From Halalkalibacter akibai JCM 9157 (GTDB lineage: Bacteria; Bacillota; Bacilli; Bacillales; Bacillaceae_D), in the NCBI RefSeq assembly GCF_000513135.1, contig NZ_BAUV01000040.1, positions 1-38,727 on the forward strand: 38,727 bases of DNA. The letters run 5' to 3'. Position numbers and translations under genes: made by a program. The notes beneath the pieces are model-generated. The model was not told the origin of the DNA. It made no database searches and saw only the letters and a program-made list of their open reading frames with translations. Shown piece by piece: positions 7,545 to 16,669 of the stretch (the first letter of the stretch is position 1; each line of letters starts with the position of its first letter).

Positions 7545-9684
7545 AGAAACGAAGGGAATAGAATGTCAAAAAACGGTTTATCGTGTTCAAGGATTTACTT
7601 GTGCAGGCTGTGCTGCCACTTTCGAAAAGAACGTGAGACACCTGAAGGGCGTTGTTGATGCTAAAGTAAACTTTGGGGCTTCAAAGGTGACCGTTTTTGG
7701 TGAAGCAACGATAAAAGATCTAGAAAAGGCCGGAGCCTTTGAAAGTTTAAAAGTGATCCCCGAGAATGATCAAGAAGGGTTTGCAGAGAAGAAGGAACCG
7801 TTTGTTTTAAAATATTTAAACGTGATAACAGCTGCTCTTTTGGTGCTATTAGGCTACGTTTCACAATCCATTTACGGCGAAGGTCATGTTCTCTCGGTTC
7901 TGTTATTTGTAGCTTCAATTGTTATTGGGGGATTTTCGCTCTTTAAAGTGGGTTTCAAGAATTTATTGCGGTTGCAATTTGATATGAAAACATTGATGAC
8001 GGTTGCGGTGATTGGAGCTGCGATTATTGGCGAGTGGACAGAGGGAGCAATTGTCGTTATTTTGTTTGCGATTAGTGAAGCTCTTGAACGTTTCTCGATG
8101 GATAAGGCTAGACAATCGATTCGGTCGTTAATGGACATTGCTCCGAAAGAAGCGCTAATTAGAAGAGACGGTCAGGAAATGATGATAAAGGTTGACGAGA
8201 TAGAAGTTGGCGATATTATGATTGTCAAACCTGGTCAGAAAATTGCGATGGATGGCGTTGTTCGAAAAGGGCACTCTGCGGTGAACCAGGCAGCAATAAC
8301 AGGAGAGTCAGTACCAGTTGAAAAGTCGGTAGATGATGACATTTTTGCCGGAACGTTAAATGAAGAAGGTTTACTTGAAGTAGAGGTCACAAAGCGCGTA
8401 AATGATACGACAATTGCTAAGATTATTCATCTCGTTGAGGAAGCGCAAGGGGAGCGTGCGCCGTCTCAAGCGTTTGTAGATAAATTTGCTAAATATTATA
8501 CACCAGCTATTATGGTGGTAGCAGCGCTTGTCGCTATTGTTCCGCCATTATTGTTTCAAGCTAGTTGGGAGGTATGGGTGTATCAAGGTTTAGCGGTTCT
8601 AGTTGTTGGTTGTCCTTGTGCACTCGTCATCTCGACCCCCGTAGCCATTGTCACAGCCATTGGAAATGCTGCGAAAAATGGGATCTTAGTAAAAGGTGGA
8701 GTTTATCTAGAAGAGGCTGGTGCGTTAAAAGCAATCGCTTTTGATAAAACAGGTACGTTAACAAAAGGGAAACCCGTCGTCACAGATTTCACTCGTTATC
8801 AGGATCAGACAGGTGAAAAAGAATTATTATCTATCATTGCTGCTTTAGAGTATCGTTCTCAACATCCTCTTGCTTCTGCGATTATGACAAAGGCAGAACA
8901 AGAGAAGATCCCTTATATGGACATTGCTGTAGAGGAGTTTTCATCGATTACTGGTAAAGGAATTAAAGGAATCGTCGATCAAACTGAGTTCTATATTGGG
9001 AGTCCTTTCTTATTTAATGAATTGATGAATGGCGATCTACCATCTAAAGTAGAAGAGGACGTTCGAACACTCCAAGAACAAGGGAAAACCGCAATGATTG
9101 TTGGAACAAGTAGTGAAGTTCTTGCAATTATTGCCGTAGCGGATGAAGTAAGAGAAACGAGTCAGGAAGTTATCAAAAAACTGCATGACTTAGGGATTAA
9201 AAAAACGATCATGCTTACAGGTGATAATAAACGAACAGCTAAAGCAATAGGTGAACATGTAGGTGTAACCGATGTTCAGGCTGAATTGATGCCGGAAGAT
9301 AAACTAGAATATATAAAACGATTACGCTCCGAGTATGGGAATGTCGCCATGGTAGGAGATGGAGTGAATGATGCTCCAGCACTAGCAGCTTCAACCGTCG
9401 GAATTGCAATGGGAGGCGCTGGCACAGATACCGCATTAGAAACCGCCGATGTTGCACTTATGGGTGATGATCTAACAAAGCTTCCTTATACAGTTAAGTT
9501 AAGTCGGAAAGCTTTGAATATTATTAAGCAAAACATTACCTTTTCATTAGGGATTAAATTAGTAGCGTTACTTCTAGTGATTCCAGGTTGGCTTACTCTT
9601 TGGATTGCCATTTTGGCGGATATGGGGGCAACCTTATTAGTTACATTAAATGGGTTAAGGCTGCTACGAGTAAAAGATAAATAA
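7537..9684 (+). CDS. cadA: CadA, cadmium/zinc-exporting P1B-type ATPase
   Basis: Membrane pump that expels Cd(II), Zn(II), Pb(II) or Co(II) using ATP. The start is GTG 7537, behind an ideal AAGGAGGTGG and overlapping cadC; a longer frame upstream is not supported. Residues 15-75 form one heavy-metal-associated domain with CAGC (Cys22, Cys25). Further motifs: TGES phosphatase loop (255-258), CPC in the membrane (359-361), phosphorylation site DKTGT (403-407), HP locus (443-444), the TGDN motif and [10 protein letters not shown]. Length of 715 is close to the usual 727. A terminator follows directly. Confidence 0.96.
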   Translation: MTEETKGIECQKTVYRVQGFTCAGCAATFEKNVRHLKGVVDAKVNFGASKVTVFGEATIKDLEKAGAFESLKVIPENDQEGFAEKKEPFVLKYLNVITAALLVLLGYVSQSIYGEGHVLSVLLFVASIVIGGFSLFKVGFKNLLRLQFDMKTLMTVAVIGAAIIGEWTEGAIVVILFAISEALERFSMDKARQSIRSLMDIAPKEALIRRDGQEMMIKVDEIEVGDIMIVKPGQKIAMDGVVRKGHSAVNQAAITGESVPVEKSVDDDIFAGTLNEEGLLEVEVTKRVNDTTIAKIIHLVEEAQGERAPSQAFVDKFAKYYTPAIMVVAALVAIVPPLLFQASWEVWVYQGLAVLVVGCPCALVISTPVAIVTAIGNAAKNGILVKGGVYLEEAGALKAIAFDKTGTLTKGKPVVTDFTRYQDQTGEKELLSIIAALEYRSQHPLASAIMTKAEQEKIPYMDIAVEEFSSITGKGIKGIVDQTEFYIGSPFLFNELMNGDLPSKVEEDVRTLQEQGKTAMIVGTSSEVLAIIAVADEVRETSQEVIKKLHDLGIKKTIMLTGDNKRTAKAIGEHVGVTDVQAELMPEDKLEYIKRLRSEYGNVAMVGDGVNDAPALAASTVGIAMGGAGTDTALETADVALMGDDLTKLPYTVKLSRKALNIIKQNITFSLGIKLVALLLVIPGWLTLWIAILADMGATLLVTLNGLRLLRVKDK

Positions 9685-9691
9685 TACAATT

Positions 9692-9727
9692 AAGAGAGAT
9701 AAGGAAGCTTCCTTATCTCTCTTTTAG
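9692..9727 (+). terminator. Terminator after cadA
   Basis: A perfect 32-base palindrome (9692-9707 with 9708-9723) followed by a short T-run. It separates cadCA from the flavoprotein gene, although that gene starts only 20 bases later and must then depend on read-through or a promoter hidden in this region. Confidence 0.85.
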
Positions 9728-9743
9728 AGAGGAGAACATTGAA

Positions 9744-10805
9744 ATGGTTTATGATGTTCTTGTCATTGGTGGAGGGCAAGCAGGTTTAGCTGTTGGGTAT
9801 TATCTAAAAAAAGAACAATTACAATTTTTGATTATAGATGAACAAGAAAGAACAGGTGATTCTTGGCGTAACCGCTTTGACTCATTAGTCCTATTTACAC
9901 CAAGACGGTATAGTGCTTTACCAGGACTTGCATTAAATGGTGATCCAAATGGATATCCTACAAAAGATGAAATAGCTGATTATTTACAGGACTATGCAGA
10001 CCAATTTCGATTACCTATTTCTCACAATGTTAAGATCCAGAGACTAATGAAAAAGGAATCTATTTTTATAGTAACGATGTCAAATGGGAAAACTTATCAA
10101 GCAAAACAAGTGATTATCGCTACTGGAGCTTTTCATACACCGTTTACACCTAGTATAAGTCACTTCGTACATCCTCATATAGTCCAGCTACATGCAGTAG
10201 ATTACAAAAACCCAAAACAAATACCAACATGTGAAGTTCTTATTGTTGGAGCTGGAAACACAGGAGTCCAAATAGCAGCTGAGCTTTCAAATAAATGCCA
10301 AGTCACCCTTTCATCTAGTAAGAAAATGAGGTTTCTCCCTCAACAGCTGTTTGGTAAAAGTATATTTTGGTGGTTTGAGTTAATCGGGATTTATAAGGTT
10401 AAGTCTGATACTTTGATTGGTGAACTTCTAAAAAAAAATGATCCTATAATAGGTGGGAATTTTAAACAATTAAGAAAAAAGGTAATCATTGCGAAAAGGT
10501 TAATTGATTTTAAGGGAAATACAGCAAGCTTTATTAATGGAAAACAAGCTAATTTCGATACAATTATATGGGCTACTGGTTATCAAAACGATTATTCGTG
10601 GGTGAAGGTTGATGAAGTAATTAGCAATCAAAGTAAACCTATACACCAAAGGGGGATCACATCAGTTAAAGGATTATATTTTATAGGATTAAGCTGGCAA
10701 ACTAAGCGTGGTTCAGCCCTTTTACAAGGAGTTGGGGAAGATGCTCAGTACATAGTCGAAAAGGTAAAAGAGGTAATGAGGTTGAAGGGGCAAGATAATA
10801 CTTGA
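9744..10805 (+). CDS. czcO: CzcO-like FAD/NAD(P)-dependent oxidoreductase
   Basis: Flavoprotein of the flavin monooxygenase-like group (COG2072). An N-terminal FAD-binding GGGQAG (residues 9-14), a second dinucleotide motif GAGNTG (169-174) for NAD(P)H, and the late 'IWATGYQ' are visible; length 353 is normal. In B. subtilis the homologue CzcO lies beside the czcD cation exporter, and here it lies beside cadA, so association with metal efflux is conserved, but its substrate is not known. Start ATG 9744 has AGAGGAG nine bases upstream. A terminator at 11005 follows. A general monooxygenase role cannot be excluded. Confidence 0.8.
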   Translation: MVYDVLVIGGGQAGLAVGYYLKKEQLQFLIIDEQERTGDSWRNRFDSLVLFTPRRYSALPGLALNGDPNGYPTKDEIADYLQDYADQFRLPISHNVKIQRLMKKESIFIVTMSNGKTYQAKQVIIATGAFHTPFTPSISHFVHPHIVQLHAVDYKNPKQIPTCEVLIVGAGNTGVQIAAELSNKCQVTLSSSKKMRFLPQQLFGKSIFWWFELIGIYKVKSDTLIGELLKKNDPIIGGNFKQLRKKVIIAKRLIDFKGNTASFINGKQANFDTIIWATGYQNDYSWVKVDEVISNQSKPIHQRGITSVKGLYFIGLSWQTKRGSALLQGVGEDAQYIVEKVKEVMRLKGQDNT

Positions 10806-11004
10806 TTGCAACAAATCAGGCACGTAGGGTGAATGAATTTCCGTTATTATTTTCACCATCGTTATTTATAACTTAGGGCATTGTTGTATTTTTATTTACT
10901 TGACTGCTTTCTTGTTTTTATTTCTCCTATTTTTAGAGTCTTTTATTTACCTCGATTTTATCAAGGGTTTAAATTATTACAAAATGAAATAACAGAGAAT
11001 ATGA

Positions 11005-11045
11005 AAAAGAACACACCATTCACCTAATTGGTGTGTTCTTTTTAA
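11005..11045. terminator. Bidirectional terminator between czcO and transporter
   Basis: AAAAGAACACACCA (11005-11018) pairs with 11029-11042, followed by T-runs on both strands; it serves two convergent genes. It is nearly the same stem as at 3459. 10806-11004 holds nothing else I recognise. Confidence 0.9.
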
Positions 11046-11091
11046 CCTTTTAGTAACCTTTACCTTTATTTATCAATAATAAGACTTGAGA

Positions 11092-12051
11092 TTATTGTTT
11101 CTTGTTTTGTCCTCTTCTGATTTTTAATAAACCTTGAGCCACTATCGCCAATACAGGTAATTCAATTAATGGACCGATAATGAGAGCAAGTGCAATCAGC
11201 GGTTGGTCTGGGAATGCTGTTAAAACTATTGCTAATGCAATAGGAGAATTTCTAGCAATAATCGACATATTCAAGCTGACGGTATCCTCATAATTGAAAC
11301 GAAACAACTTTCCGACTGTTTGAGCTAGGATAAAATTGATTACAAAAAACAGAAAAAGAGGTACTATCATTAGTAAAATAACGTTTAGATTGTTTATCAA
11401 GTAGGAGCCTTGCGATGCAAACATGGCAGTAATAGCTAAACATAAAAATATAATTTGAGAAGAAGCAAAAAAAGGAATGACTTTGTTCGTCAGCACTTCT
11501 TTCTTCTTTTTGAAAAGATACCGTGTAAGATTCGCAAATAGAAATGGAACGAATAAAAATAATACAACTTCTGTCACTGTTGCTACTTCAAAGGTGCCCA
11601 TCGTTCCTGCAAAGAGAAATAAATAAATTGGCAATAAAGTGACCTGTAATAATAAATTAACAGGTAAAATGGACGTAGAGAGGGAGACATTTCCTTTCGC
11701 TATGGATGTAAATATTAAATACCAATCGGTACAAGGAGTCACTAATAGCAAGATAAAACCCAACCAAAGAGCAGGATGGTCTGCTAGAAAAATGGCTCCC
11801 AGTCCCCATGCTAATAAAGGTGTCAATAAAAAATTTATGATCACACTCGTGCTTAGAAATTTTATTTTTTTAAATGCTTCTTTTAACCCTTTTAACGGTA
11901 TGATCAAAAAGAGTCCATATAGCATGAGTAATAGAAATGGTAAGATAAAAGTTTCTGCGTACTGTTCGATAAAGGAAAATTGTCCTAGAAGCAAACCGAA
12001 ACCAACGGCAAATAATATAATAACTGTTTGTAATCTTTCCATGATATTCAT
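11092..12051 (-). CDS. Arsenic-resistance (ACR3/BASS superfamily) transporter
   Basis: Integral membrane protein with about ten hydrophobic segments, of the bile acid:sodium symporter superfamily that contains the arsenite exporter ACR3. The motif 'LLLVTPCTDWYL' (about residues 104-115) corresponds to the APCTxMV region of ACR3 with its key Cys, and 'IARNSPIALAI' (about 266) matches the second core motif. Length 319 is a little short for ACR3 (about 350). No arsR, arsC or arsD gene is adjacent, so an arsenite role is inferred; other anions are possible. The start has TAAGGAG nine bases upstream. It is divergent from adaA. Confidence 0.78.
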   Translation of the reverse strand: MNIMERLQTVIILFAVGFGLLLGQFSFIEQYAETFILPFLLLMLYGLFLIIPLKGLKEAFKKIKFLSTSVIINFLLTPLLAWGLGAIFLADHPALWLGFILLLVTPCTDWYLIFTSIAKGNVSLSTSILPVNLLLQVTLLPIYLFLFAGTMGTFEVATVTEVVLFLFVPFLFANLTRYLFKKKKEVLTNKVIPFFASSQIIFLCLAITAMFASQGSYLINNLNVILLMIVPLFLFFVINFILAQTVGKLFRFNYEDTVSLNMSIIARNSPIALAIVLTAFPDQPLIALALIIGPLIELPVLAIVAQGLLKIRRGQNKKQ

Positions 12052-12182
12052 TTGTAAGTCACTCCTTAAACTTAATTAAGGTAGATGTGCACAACATACC
12101 GTTGCTTATTAATGTACATGATTAATTTTATATATGCATTATGAATATTGACTTCCAATTTAGAAAAGGAGGGTGGTTTAAA

Positions 12183-12731
12183 TTGAATGAAGAAGAATGG
12201 GAAGCAATTAAAAATAATGAGACTCAATATGATGGTTATTTTTACTATGCTCTTTCAACGACAAAGACGTTTTGCCGTCCATCGTGTACATCTAGAACTC
12301 CGAACCAGAAACATGTATCTATCTTTAAAGATGTAGATAACGCAATCAAAGCAGGGTTTAGACCATGTACTAGGTGTAAACCCAACTTAAAAGAATGGGC
12401 AGGGTATAAAGAAGAAGTTTCAAAAGAAGTTCTTAAATATATTCAGGAACATTTTAGAAACAAATTTAGTCTAAAACAAATAGGAGAATCTTTACAGAAA
12501 AACCCTCACTATATACATCGGAGTTTTAAAGCAATCAATGGTATAACTCCTTTAAAATATTTACATACATTACGAGTGGAGGAAGCTAAGCGATTACTGA
12601 TTAACATGCAACTGTCTATTACGTATATTGCATTAGAGGTAGGTTATAATGATAGCACTCAACTTTCTGTGAAATTTAAGGAAATTACAGGTTTGTCCCC
12701 CTCTAAGTACAGAGAATCGTTGTTGAACTAA
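12183..12731 (+). CDS. adaA: AdaA-like methylphosphotriester-DNA methyltransferase/activator
   Basis: Adaptive response regulator that takes a methyl group from DNA phosphotriesters onto a Cys and then activates alkylation repair genes. The N-terminal Ada zinc domain shows Cys31, Cys35, Cys62 and Cys65 (FCRPSC ... RPCTRC), with Cys31 the expected methyl acceptor. A C-terminal AraC-type double HTH covers about residues 78-180 (LKQIGESLQ ... ITYIALEVGYND). The start is TTG 12183, nine bases after AAAAGGAGGG; a longer frame from 12141 lacks a site. The usual partner adaB (O6-methylguanine methyltransferase) is not next door. A direct repeat overlaps its 3' end (see findings). Confidence 0.9.
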   Translation: MNEEEWEAIKNNETQYDGYFYYALSTTKTFCRPSCTSRTPNQKHVSIFKDVDNAIKAGFRPCTRCKPNLKEWAGYKEEVSKEVLKYIQEHFRNKFSLKQIGESLQKNPHYIHRSFKAINGITPLKYLHTLRVEEAKRLLINMQLSITYIALEVGYNDSTQLSVKFKEITGLSPSKYRESLLN

Positions 12732-12806
12732 GAACTGTCTAGTTGAACAAGAACTGTCATTTATAACAAGATATTTGTTGAACAGTACAAATATACTGTA
12801 CAACAA
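12722..12806. repeat. Direct and inverted repeats after adaA, possible old transposon end
   Basis: Two direct copies of GTTGAACTAAGAACTGTC (about 12723-12740 and 12743-12759, the second lacking one T) are followed by an inverted repeat, TGTTGAACAGTA (12777-12788) against TACTGTACAACA (12795-12806), with one mismatch. A TGT-ending repeat with internal 20-bp direct repeats resembles TnsB-binding arrays at Tn7-like ends. This is inference only. Confidence 0.4.
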
Positions 12807-12927
12807 AAAAGAAGAACGATAGTCATTAAATTGGCCATCGTCCTTCTTCAATCGAGGGTTTGAAGATCGGTCAGAGAAAATGATTAAACTTTCTTTCATC
12901 TAATGTGCAACGTTTCACAAATAAAGA

Positions 12928-12964
12928 ACCCGTTTTGATCAATCTTTTTTTCAAACGGGTTTTC
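12928..12964 (+). terminator. Terminator-like hairpin
   Basis: AACCCGTTT (12928-12936) pairs with AAACGGGTT (12953-12961), then TTT. A weaker GAAGAACGAT/ATCGTCCTTC hairpin lies just upstream (about 12810-12850) and probably ends adaA. Confidence 0.7.
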
Positions 12965-13043
12965 CAATTGGACTTAAATATATAGGTTTGTGAGGTATTT
13001 TTGATCAAACTTTATTTCAAAGCTACAATCAATGTTCCAGTAA

Positions 13044-13103
13044 AACAAAGTCGTATAGTAAACAACAAAGTCGTATAGTGAACAACAAAACTATATAGTA
13101 AAG
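13044..13103. repeat. Three tandem 20-bp repeats
   Basis: Copies at 13044-13063, 13064-13083 and 13084-13103. The first two differ at one base (AACAAAGTCGTATAGTAAAC); the third is degenerate (AACAAAACTATATAGTAAAG). The period and AACAAAGT composition recall TnsB sites at Tn7-family ends. A terminator abuts the array. Confidence 0.75.
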
Positions 13104-13104
13104 T

Positions 13105-13132
13105 AGAGGCTCTAGTATCAAGAGCCTCTTTC
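13105..13132 (+). terminator. Terminator hairpin
   Basis: AGAGGCTCT (13105-13113) pairs with AGAGCCTCT (13121-13129), followed by TTTC. Confidence 0.8.
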
Positions 13133-13240
13133 TTACATTTTTCTGAATTTATTCGCGGAGAAAACAAAATTTAATTATTGAAAAATTGAATATATTTGAA
13201 TAACGGTATAGGTAATAGGAAAGAAAAAGTATAGAATCAA

Positions 13241-13270
13241 CAAGAGAATTTCCTTCCCTTCTCTTGTTTG
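13241..13270 (+). terminator. Terminator-like hairpin
   Basis: CAAGAGAA (13241-13248) pairs with TTCTCTTG (13259-13266), then TTTG. Fourth of five hairpins stacked between 12810 and 13356. Confidence 0.6.
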
Positions 13271-13320
13271 TCTAGACATTATGCAGCTTCGAAAATTGGT
13301 TTTTTTTGAATACGTAAATC

Positions 13321-13356
13321 AAAAAACGCAACAGAGTTTCTGTGCTGCGTTTTTTG
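13321..13356. terminator. Terminator of the minus-strand GAF operon
   Basis: AAAAAACGCA...ACAG pairs with CTGT...TGCGTTTTTT, giving a long stem with A/T flanks on both sides. In the minus direction it lies directly after the small gene ending at 13363. Confidence 0.8.
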
Positions 13357-13362
13357 GATTTA

Positions 13363-13554
13363 TTATTTTAGTGCTTCTTCAAATTTTTTTATCCTTCTTA
13401 TGCTATTCTCCAAAGTATTATCAATTAGTTGGTCAATGTCAGTGTTTCTTGGTACCCTTGAGCCAATAGGAACTCTAATTATCTCTTGTTTGGGTTTAGT
13501 ATTGACTGGACCATTCAACGCTTTTGCCTTCTTGAAAAACCTAAAAAATCTCAT
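13363..13554 (-). CDS. Small basic hypothetical protein (63 aa)
   Basis: Unknown protein with a basic, Phe-rich N-terminus (MRFFRFFKKAKALNG) and a charged helical C-terminus (IDQLIDNTLENSIRRIKKFEEAL). I do not recognise it. An excellent ribosome binding site (AAGGAGG, seven bases before ATG 13554) and a terminator immediately downstream make it a likely real gene. It lies 54 bases after the GAF-domain membrane protein gene on the same strand, so the two probably form one operon. Confidence 0.65.
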   Translation of the reverse strand: MRFFRFFKKAKALNGPVNTKPKQEIIRVPIGSRVPRNTDIDQLIDNTLENSIRRIKKFEEALK

Positions 13555-13608
13555 TCCAGTCACCTCCTTATATTATAGTATACAACCAAAAACAAAAATG
13601 TATAGTGT

Positions 13609-14718
13609 TTAGCGCAATTTATTAACAGATACAATAAGTTGGATATATGGTTCTAAAATTTTCATGATTTTATATTGTTCAACATCATTCTCGTCTAAAA
13701 TAGCGTTTGAATGTAAGTTTATCACACCAATTGCATCCATCTTATCCTTTGGAACAACTGGGACGCCAATTATTCCTTTATAAACCCGTGATAAATCTTC
13801 TTCAAATCCGTAAGTTGACTTAGCTTCGCCTTTAGAGACATCGCCAATCCATACTAGCTCTTTACCTTTGATTACTTTACCCGCAAACTTATCCCCTATT
13901 GCAATCTCCTTTGAATTGATTACGCCGTTAGGAATATTATATTGCCCCTCAATCTTAAGATTTCCTGTCTCTTCACATATAAGCATAATCGTAGCTTGCT
14001 TCATCAGTGGTTTTAATATTTCAATAGAACTCATCTCAGATAAAATTCTATCCAATACTAAATTGTACTGGTTTCTAATGTTCGTTTTGTCTTGAGAATA
14101 ATCTGCAACTATTTCAATTAAGCGAGACAACGATTCAAAAACGTCATTTGGAAATTGAGATAATTCCTTTAACCTTTCTAACATTTTGTGCAACTCATTT
14201 ATTTCTAATTGATAGTTTTCTATCTGACTTTGAGTTACTGCCTTAGCATAATATGTTAGAACCTTATTAAAGTCCTCTGTGTACTTTCCGTGAGACTCAA
14301 TTGAATAGAATGGATTATTTATTTTTCCTTTAAAATTCAACGCCCAAATTAAATGTATATCTTTACTCACAAAGTTTTTTTGTATTTGTTGGATGAATGC
14401 TTTGAAAGCATAAATTGCTATATAAATAATGAAGACCCAGAGATAAAGATTAAAAGGAATTGCAAACCTCTCATCATAGGACTGATAAATTTTTTCTACT
14501 ACCACCAAAGCAGCAATGATAAGTAGAGGGTAGTTTAACGGTATCATTAATGCAAAAAAAGAATTACCCATGCATTTAATTATCCAAGTTAACCAATTTT
14601 CCTTTAAACGGTTAAGCCGTATATATCTACCGTCATTTATTTGATTAATCAGATTATCATAAGGCTTTAATGATTCAGTGTGCTTTTCGTTCCTTTTTAC
14701 TTTTTGTGAATTTCTCAT
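13609..14718 (-). CDS. Membrane-anchored GAF-domain protein
   Basis: A 369-residue protein with a charged N-terminus, two membrane segments (about 52-75 and 88-108), a helical, probably coiled-coil stretch (about 160-225, 'IENYQLEINELHKMLERLKEL') and a C-terminal GAF-like sensor domain (about 235-365: ATIMLICEE, KFAGKVIKGKELVWIGDV, KGIIGVPVV, AIGVINLHS). No output domain (kinase, cyclase, phosphatase) is visible. GAF domains bind small molecules, so this is probably a membrane-tied sensor; ligand and target are unknown. Its only operon partner is the 63-residue protein downstream. The region is accessory, so a phage or stress sensing role is conceivable but unsupported. Confidence 0.8.
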   Translation of the reverse strand: MRNSQKVKRNEKHTESLKPYDNLINQINDGRYIRLNRLKENWLTWIIKCMGNSFFALMIPLNYPLLIIAALVVVEKIYQSYDERFAIPFNLYLWVFIIYIAIYAFKAFIQQIQKNFVSKDIHLIWALNFKGKINNPFYSIESHGKYTEDFNKVLTYYAKAVTQSQIENYQLEINELHKMLERLKELSQFPNDVFESLSRLIEIVADYSQDKTNIRNQYNLVLDRILSEMSSIEILKPLMKQATIMLICEETGNLKIEGQYNIPNGVINSKEIAIGDKFAGKVIKGKELVWIGDVSKGEAKSTYGFEEDLSRVYKGIIGVPVVPKDKMDAIGVINLHSNAILDENDVEQYKIMKILEPYIQLIVSVNKLR

Positions 14719-15068
14719 AATTGACCTCTTAGAATATTCGAATTAAGAATGATTTTTTATTGATTTATAGAGATTTAATTGTACCAAAGTTTGACTGTAA
14801 AATCATTTTTTCGACATGTCATTAGAAAATGAAATAAACAAGGATTCTACAGAGATGACGGATTGGTTATAGAAATATTTTGCACCATGTTCATCTCTTA
14901 CTTTAAAAGGGTTAAACCGCATTAAAAATATCCCCTCTCCCTAATAAATTAAAAATAAAAGGAATACCGTTAAAAAGAATGCGAAGACATTATGAATAAC
15001 CTATTATAATTAAAGGTTTATAGGAAACAGATGATTCTTTGTAAATAAGACAAGAAGGGAAAAATTAA
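14719..15068. other. Gap of 350 bases without a gene
   Basis: AT-rich, stop-rich in all frames. It may contain the eroded 5' part of the tnsD relic that follows, but I could not recognise N-terminal TnsD motifs in it. Confidence 0.5.
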
Positions 15069-15704
15069 GACGTATCTGAGGGTGAACTTTTATCTGGGAC
15101 TGTTGCAGATTTTTATAAAGCAGATATAAAACATCAAGAAGGTGAACCCCCTACGGAAAGTCCATGGTACTGTCTAAATGCAGCAGCCCCTCATTATAAG
15201 AAAAAGGTTGTAACGTCAGTTGAAATATTCTATAGGACCTCTGATATTTATTCCGGGACTTTTATTTGTGATTGTGGTTTTATTTATACACGACAAGGAC
15301 CTTTTATAAATGAAGAAGTTGAGCTGAGAATTGGCATAATCAACCAATATGGTCCTGTTTTTGAGAATAAACTTTTGAACCTAGTAAGAGAAGTAATAAC
15401 GCTAATAGAGATGAGGGAAGGATTAAATATTTCTTATGACGCACTTAAGAACGCTATTAGTAATCTAGGTACAGAAGCAAAAGGTAGGTATACCTTGCCA
15501 AAGAAAGCGAGTGCGAAAAAAGTATTTTCTTTAGAGGAGAAGAGAGGGAGATATAGAAAGAAGTTGGAAAAAGCGCTACAGTCACATCCTAATTTGTCTC
15601 TTGGAGAAGTAATGGGGAAAAATGGCAGTACGTATTCTTGGTTAAAACAACATGTTTCTGAATGGTTAAAAAATAAGGATGCTGACTTGAAAAAGGACAC
15701 CTAA
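15069..15704 (+). pseudogene. C-terminal remnant of Tn7-like transposition protein TnsD/TniQ
   Basis: Open from 15069 without a start codon and ending in TAA at 15704. The translation shows a TnsD C-terminal region: PWYCLNAAAPHYKKKV, then TFICDCGFIYTRQGP (a Cys-His...Cys-x-Cys zinc site followed by GFxYxR), then INQYGPVFENKL, and helical DNA-binding repeats ending in 'YSWLKQHVSEWL'. TnsD selects the attachment site for Tn7-like elements. Full-length family members have 450-700 residues; only about 212 remain here. The N-terminal TniQ domain and tnsA, tnsB and tnsC are missing from the window. This is a relic of a Tn7-like transposon. Confidence 0.8.
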
Positions 15705-16188
15705 TCATTCCAGACTGCGGTCGCTAGTGACGTTGGTAGGCAACATAAAAACCCATCATTACATTAACTTGTTTAACATAAATGTTCCTAAGGTTAAGTA
15801 GCTTGTTTGATAAAATAGGTTTCATACACAATTTCTAAAAAGTAGATGGACTGCTCTTTAGAATTAAGCATTGAGATAATAAATATTTCTAATTGTAGTC
15901 TTGTAACCCTTTTATTGTTGTTAAAGAGACGTCTGATATATTACGATGAAGCCGTATGTACGATTAATAAAAAGTCCAACAGATTGGATGTAAATTTATT
16001 ATCTTAAAGTGAGTGAAAAAAGCTGACAAAAAGAAAATAAGGAAAATTAAACTATTTTTCTACATTTTCTTCGGCATATGTGACCGCTTAATTAGGGTTA
16101 CTTTTCTTATCTATCTGTTTACAAATTAACCCGAATTAATTTTAAACAGGAAATTAGGTAGGATAAAAAAACGACATTATAAACACCG

Positions 16189-16220
16189 AGGTGGGGGAAC
16201 TCCCACCTTTAATTATTATT
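16189..16220 (+). terminator. Hairpin, possible terminator
   Basis: AGGTGGG (16189-16195) pairs with CCCACCT (16202-16208), followed by TTTAATTATTATT. No plus-strand gene precedes it, so it may be left over from a lost gene. Confidence 0.55.
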
Positions 16221-16540
16221 CGCATTATCTATACATAGGATTACTCAAATTATTAATAAACCCTCTTTAATAAGAAAAATTTTAGGGCATTAAAGAGTGA
16301 GAGGTAGTTAGTGCATGTTATACGGTTATGGTTAATAGTTTAGCCCTATTAATGAGTTTAACTGTTTTACATATTACCTTCTGGTACCATAGGTAACCCT
16401 TTGTAAGGGTACACAGAGTAAGGATTACTTGTAATCAGAATGCTTTTAGATAGGAACATTGTTATTCTTTCAAGGAAAACACAGTATGATTAAAGCGATT
16501 TAGGAATAAAGCGGTGCTTATTCACTTAACATATAAGTAA

Positions 16541-16568
16541 AGAGTCACTGGATAGTGACTCTCTCTTT
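16541..16568 (+). terminator. Hairpin, possible terminator
   Basis: AGAGTCACT (16541-16549) pairs perfectly with AGTGACTCT (16554-16562) over a GGAT loop, then CTCTTT. It lies about 100 bases from the 3' end of the next minus-strand gene. Confidence 0.6.
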
Positions 16569-16669
16569 CGAAAAAACTTCCATAGAAGCCGGTGCCTTCA
16601 GCTCGATAATGGACGAATTAGATGTTACCATTAATGTATCTACTCATCAATCTGCTGCTAAAAGGCTGT

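Larger units (their letters stand above)
15705..16669. other. 965 bases without a recognisable gene
   Basis: No credible ORF on either strand. It holds two hairpins (16189-16208 and 16541-16562, listed apart) and a GTTGGTAGGCAAC stretch at about 15733 that recurs near 19826. A faint 'GAAGCCGTATGTACG' at about 15948 recalls group II intron tails but is too short to use. Confidence 0.6.

Noticed and set aside
15940-15990. Faint GAAGCCGTATGTACG sequence like the tail of a group II intron
   Set aside because: Too short, no reverse transcriptase, no domain V hairpin recognisable.
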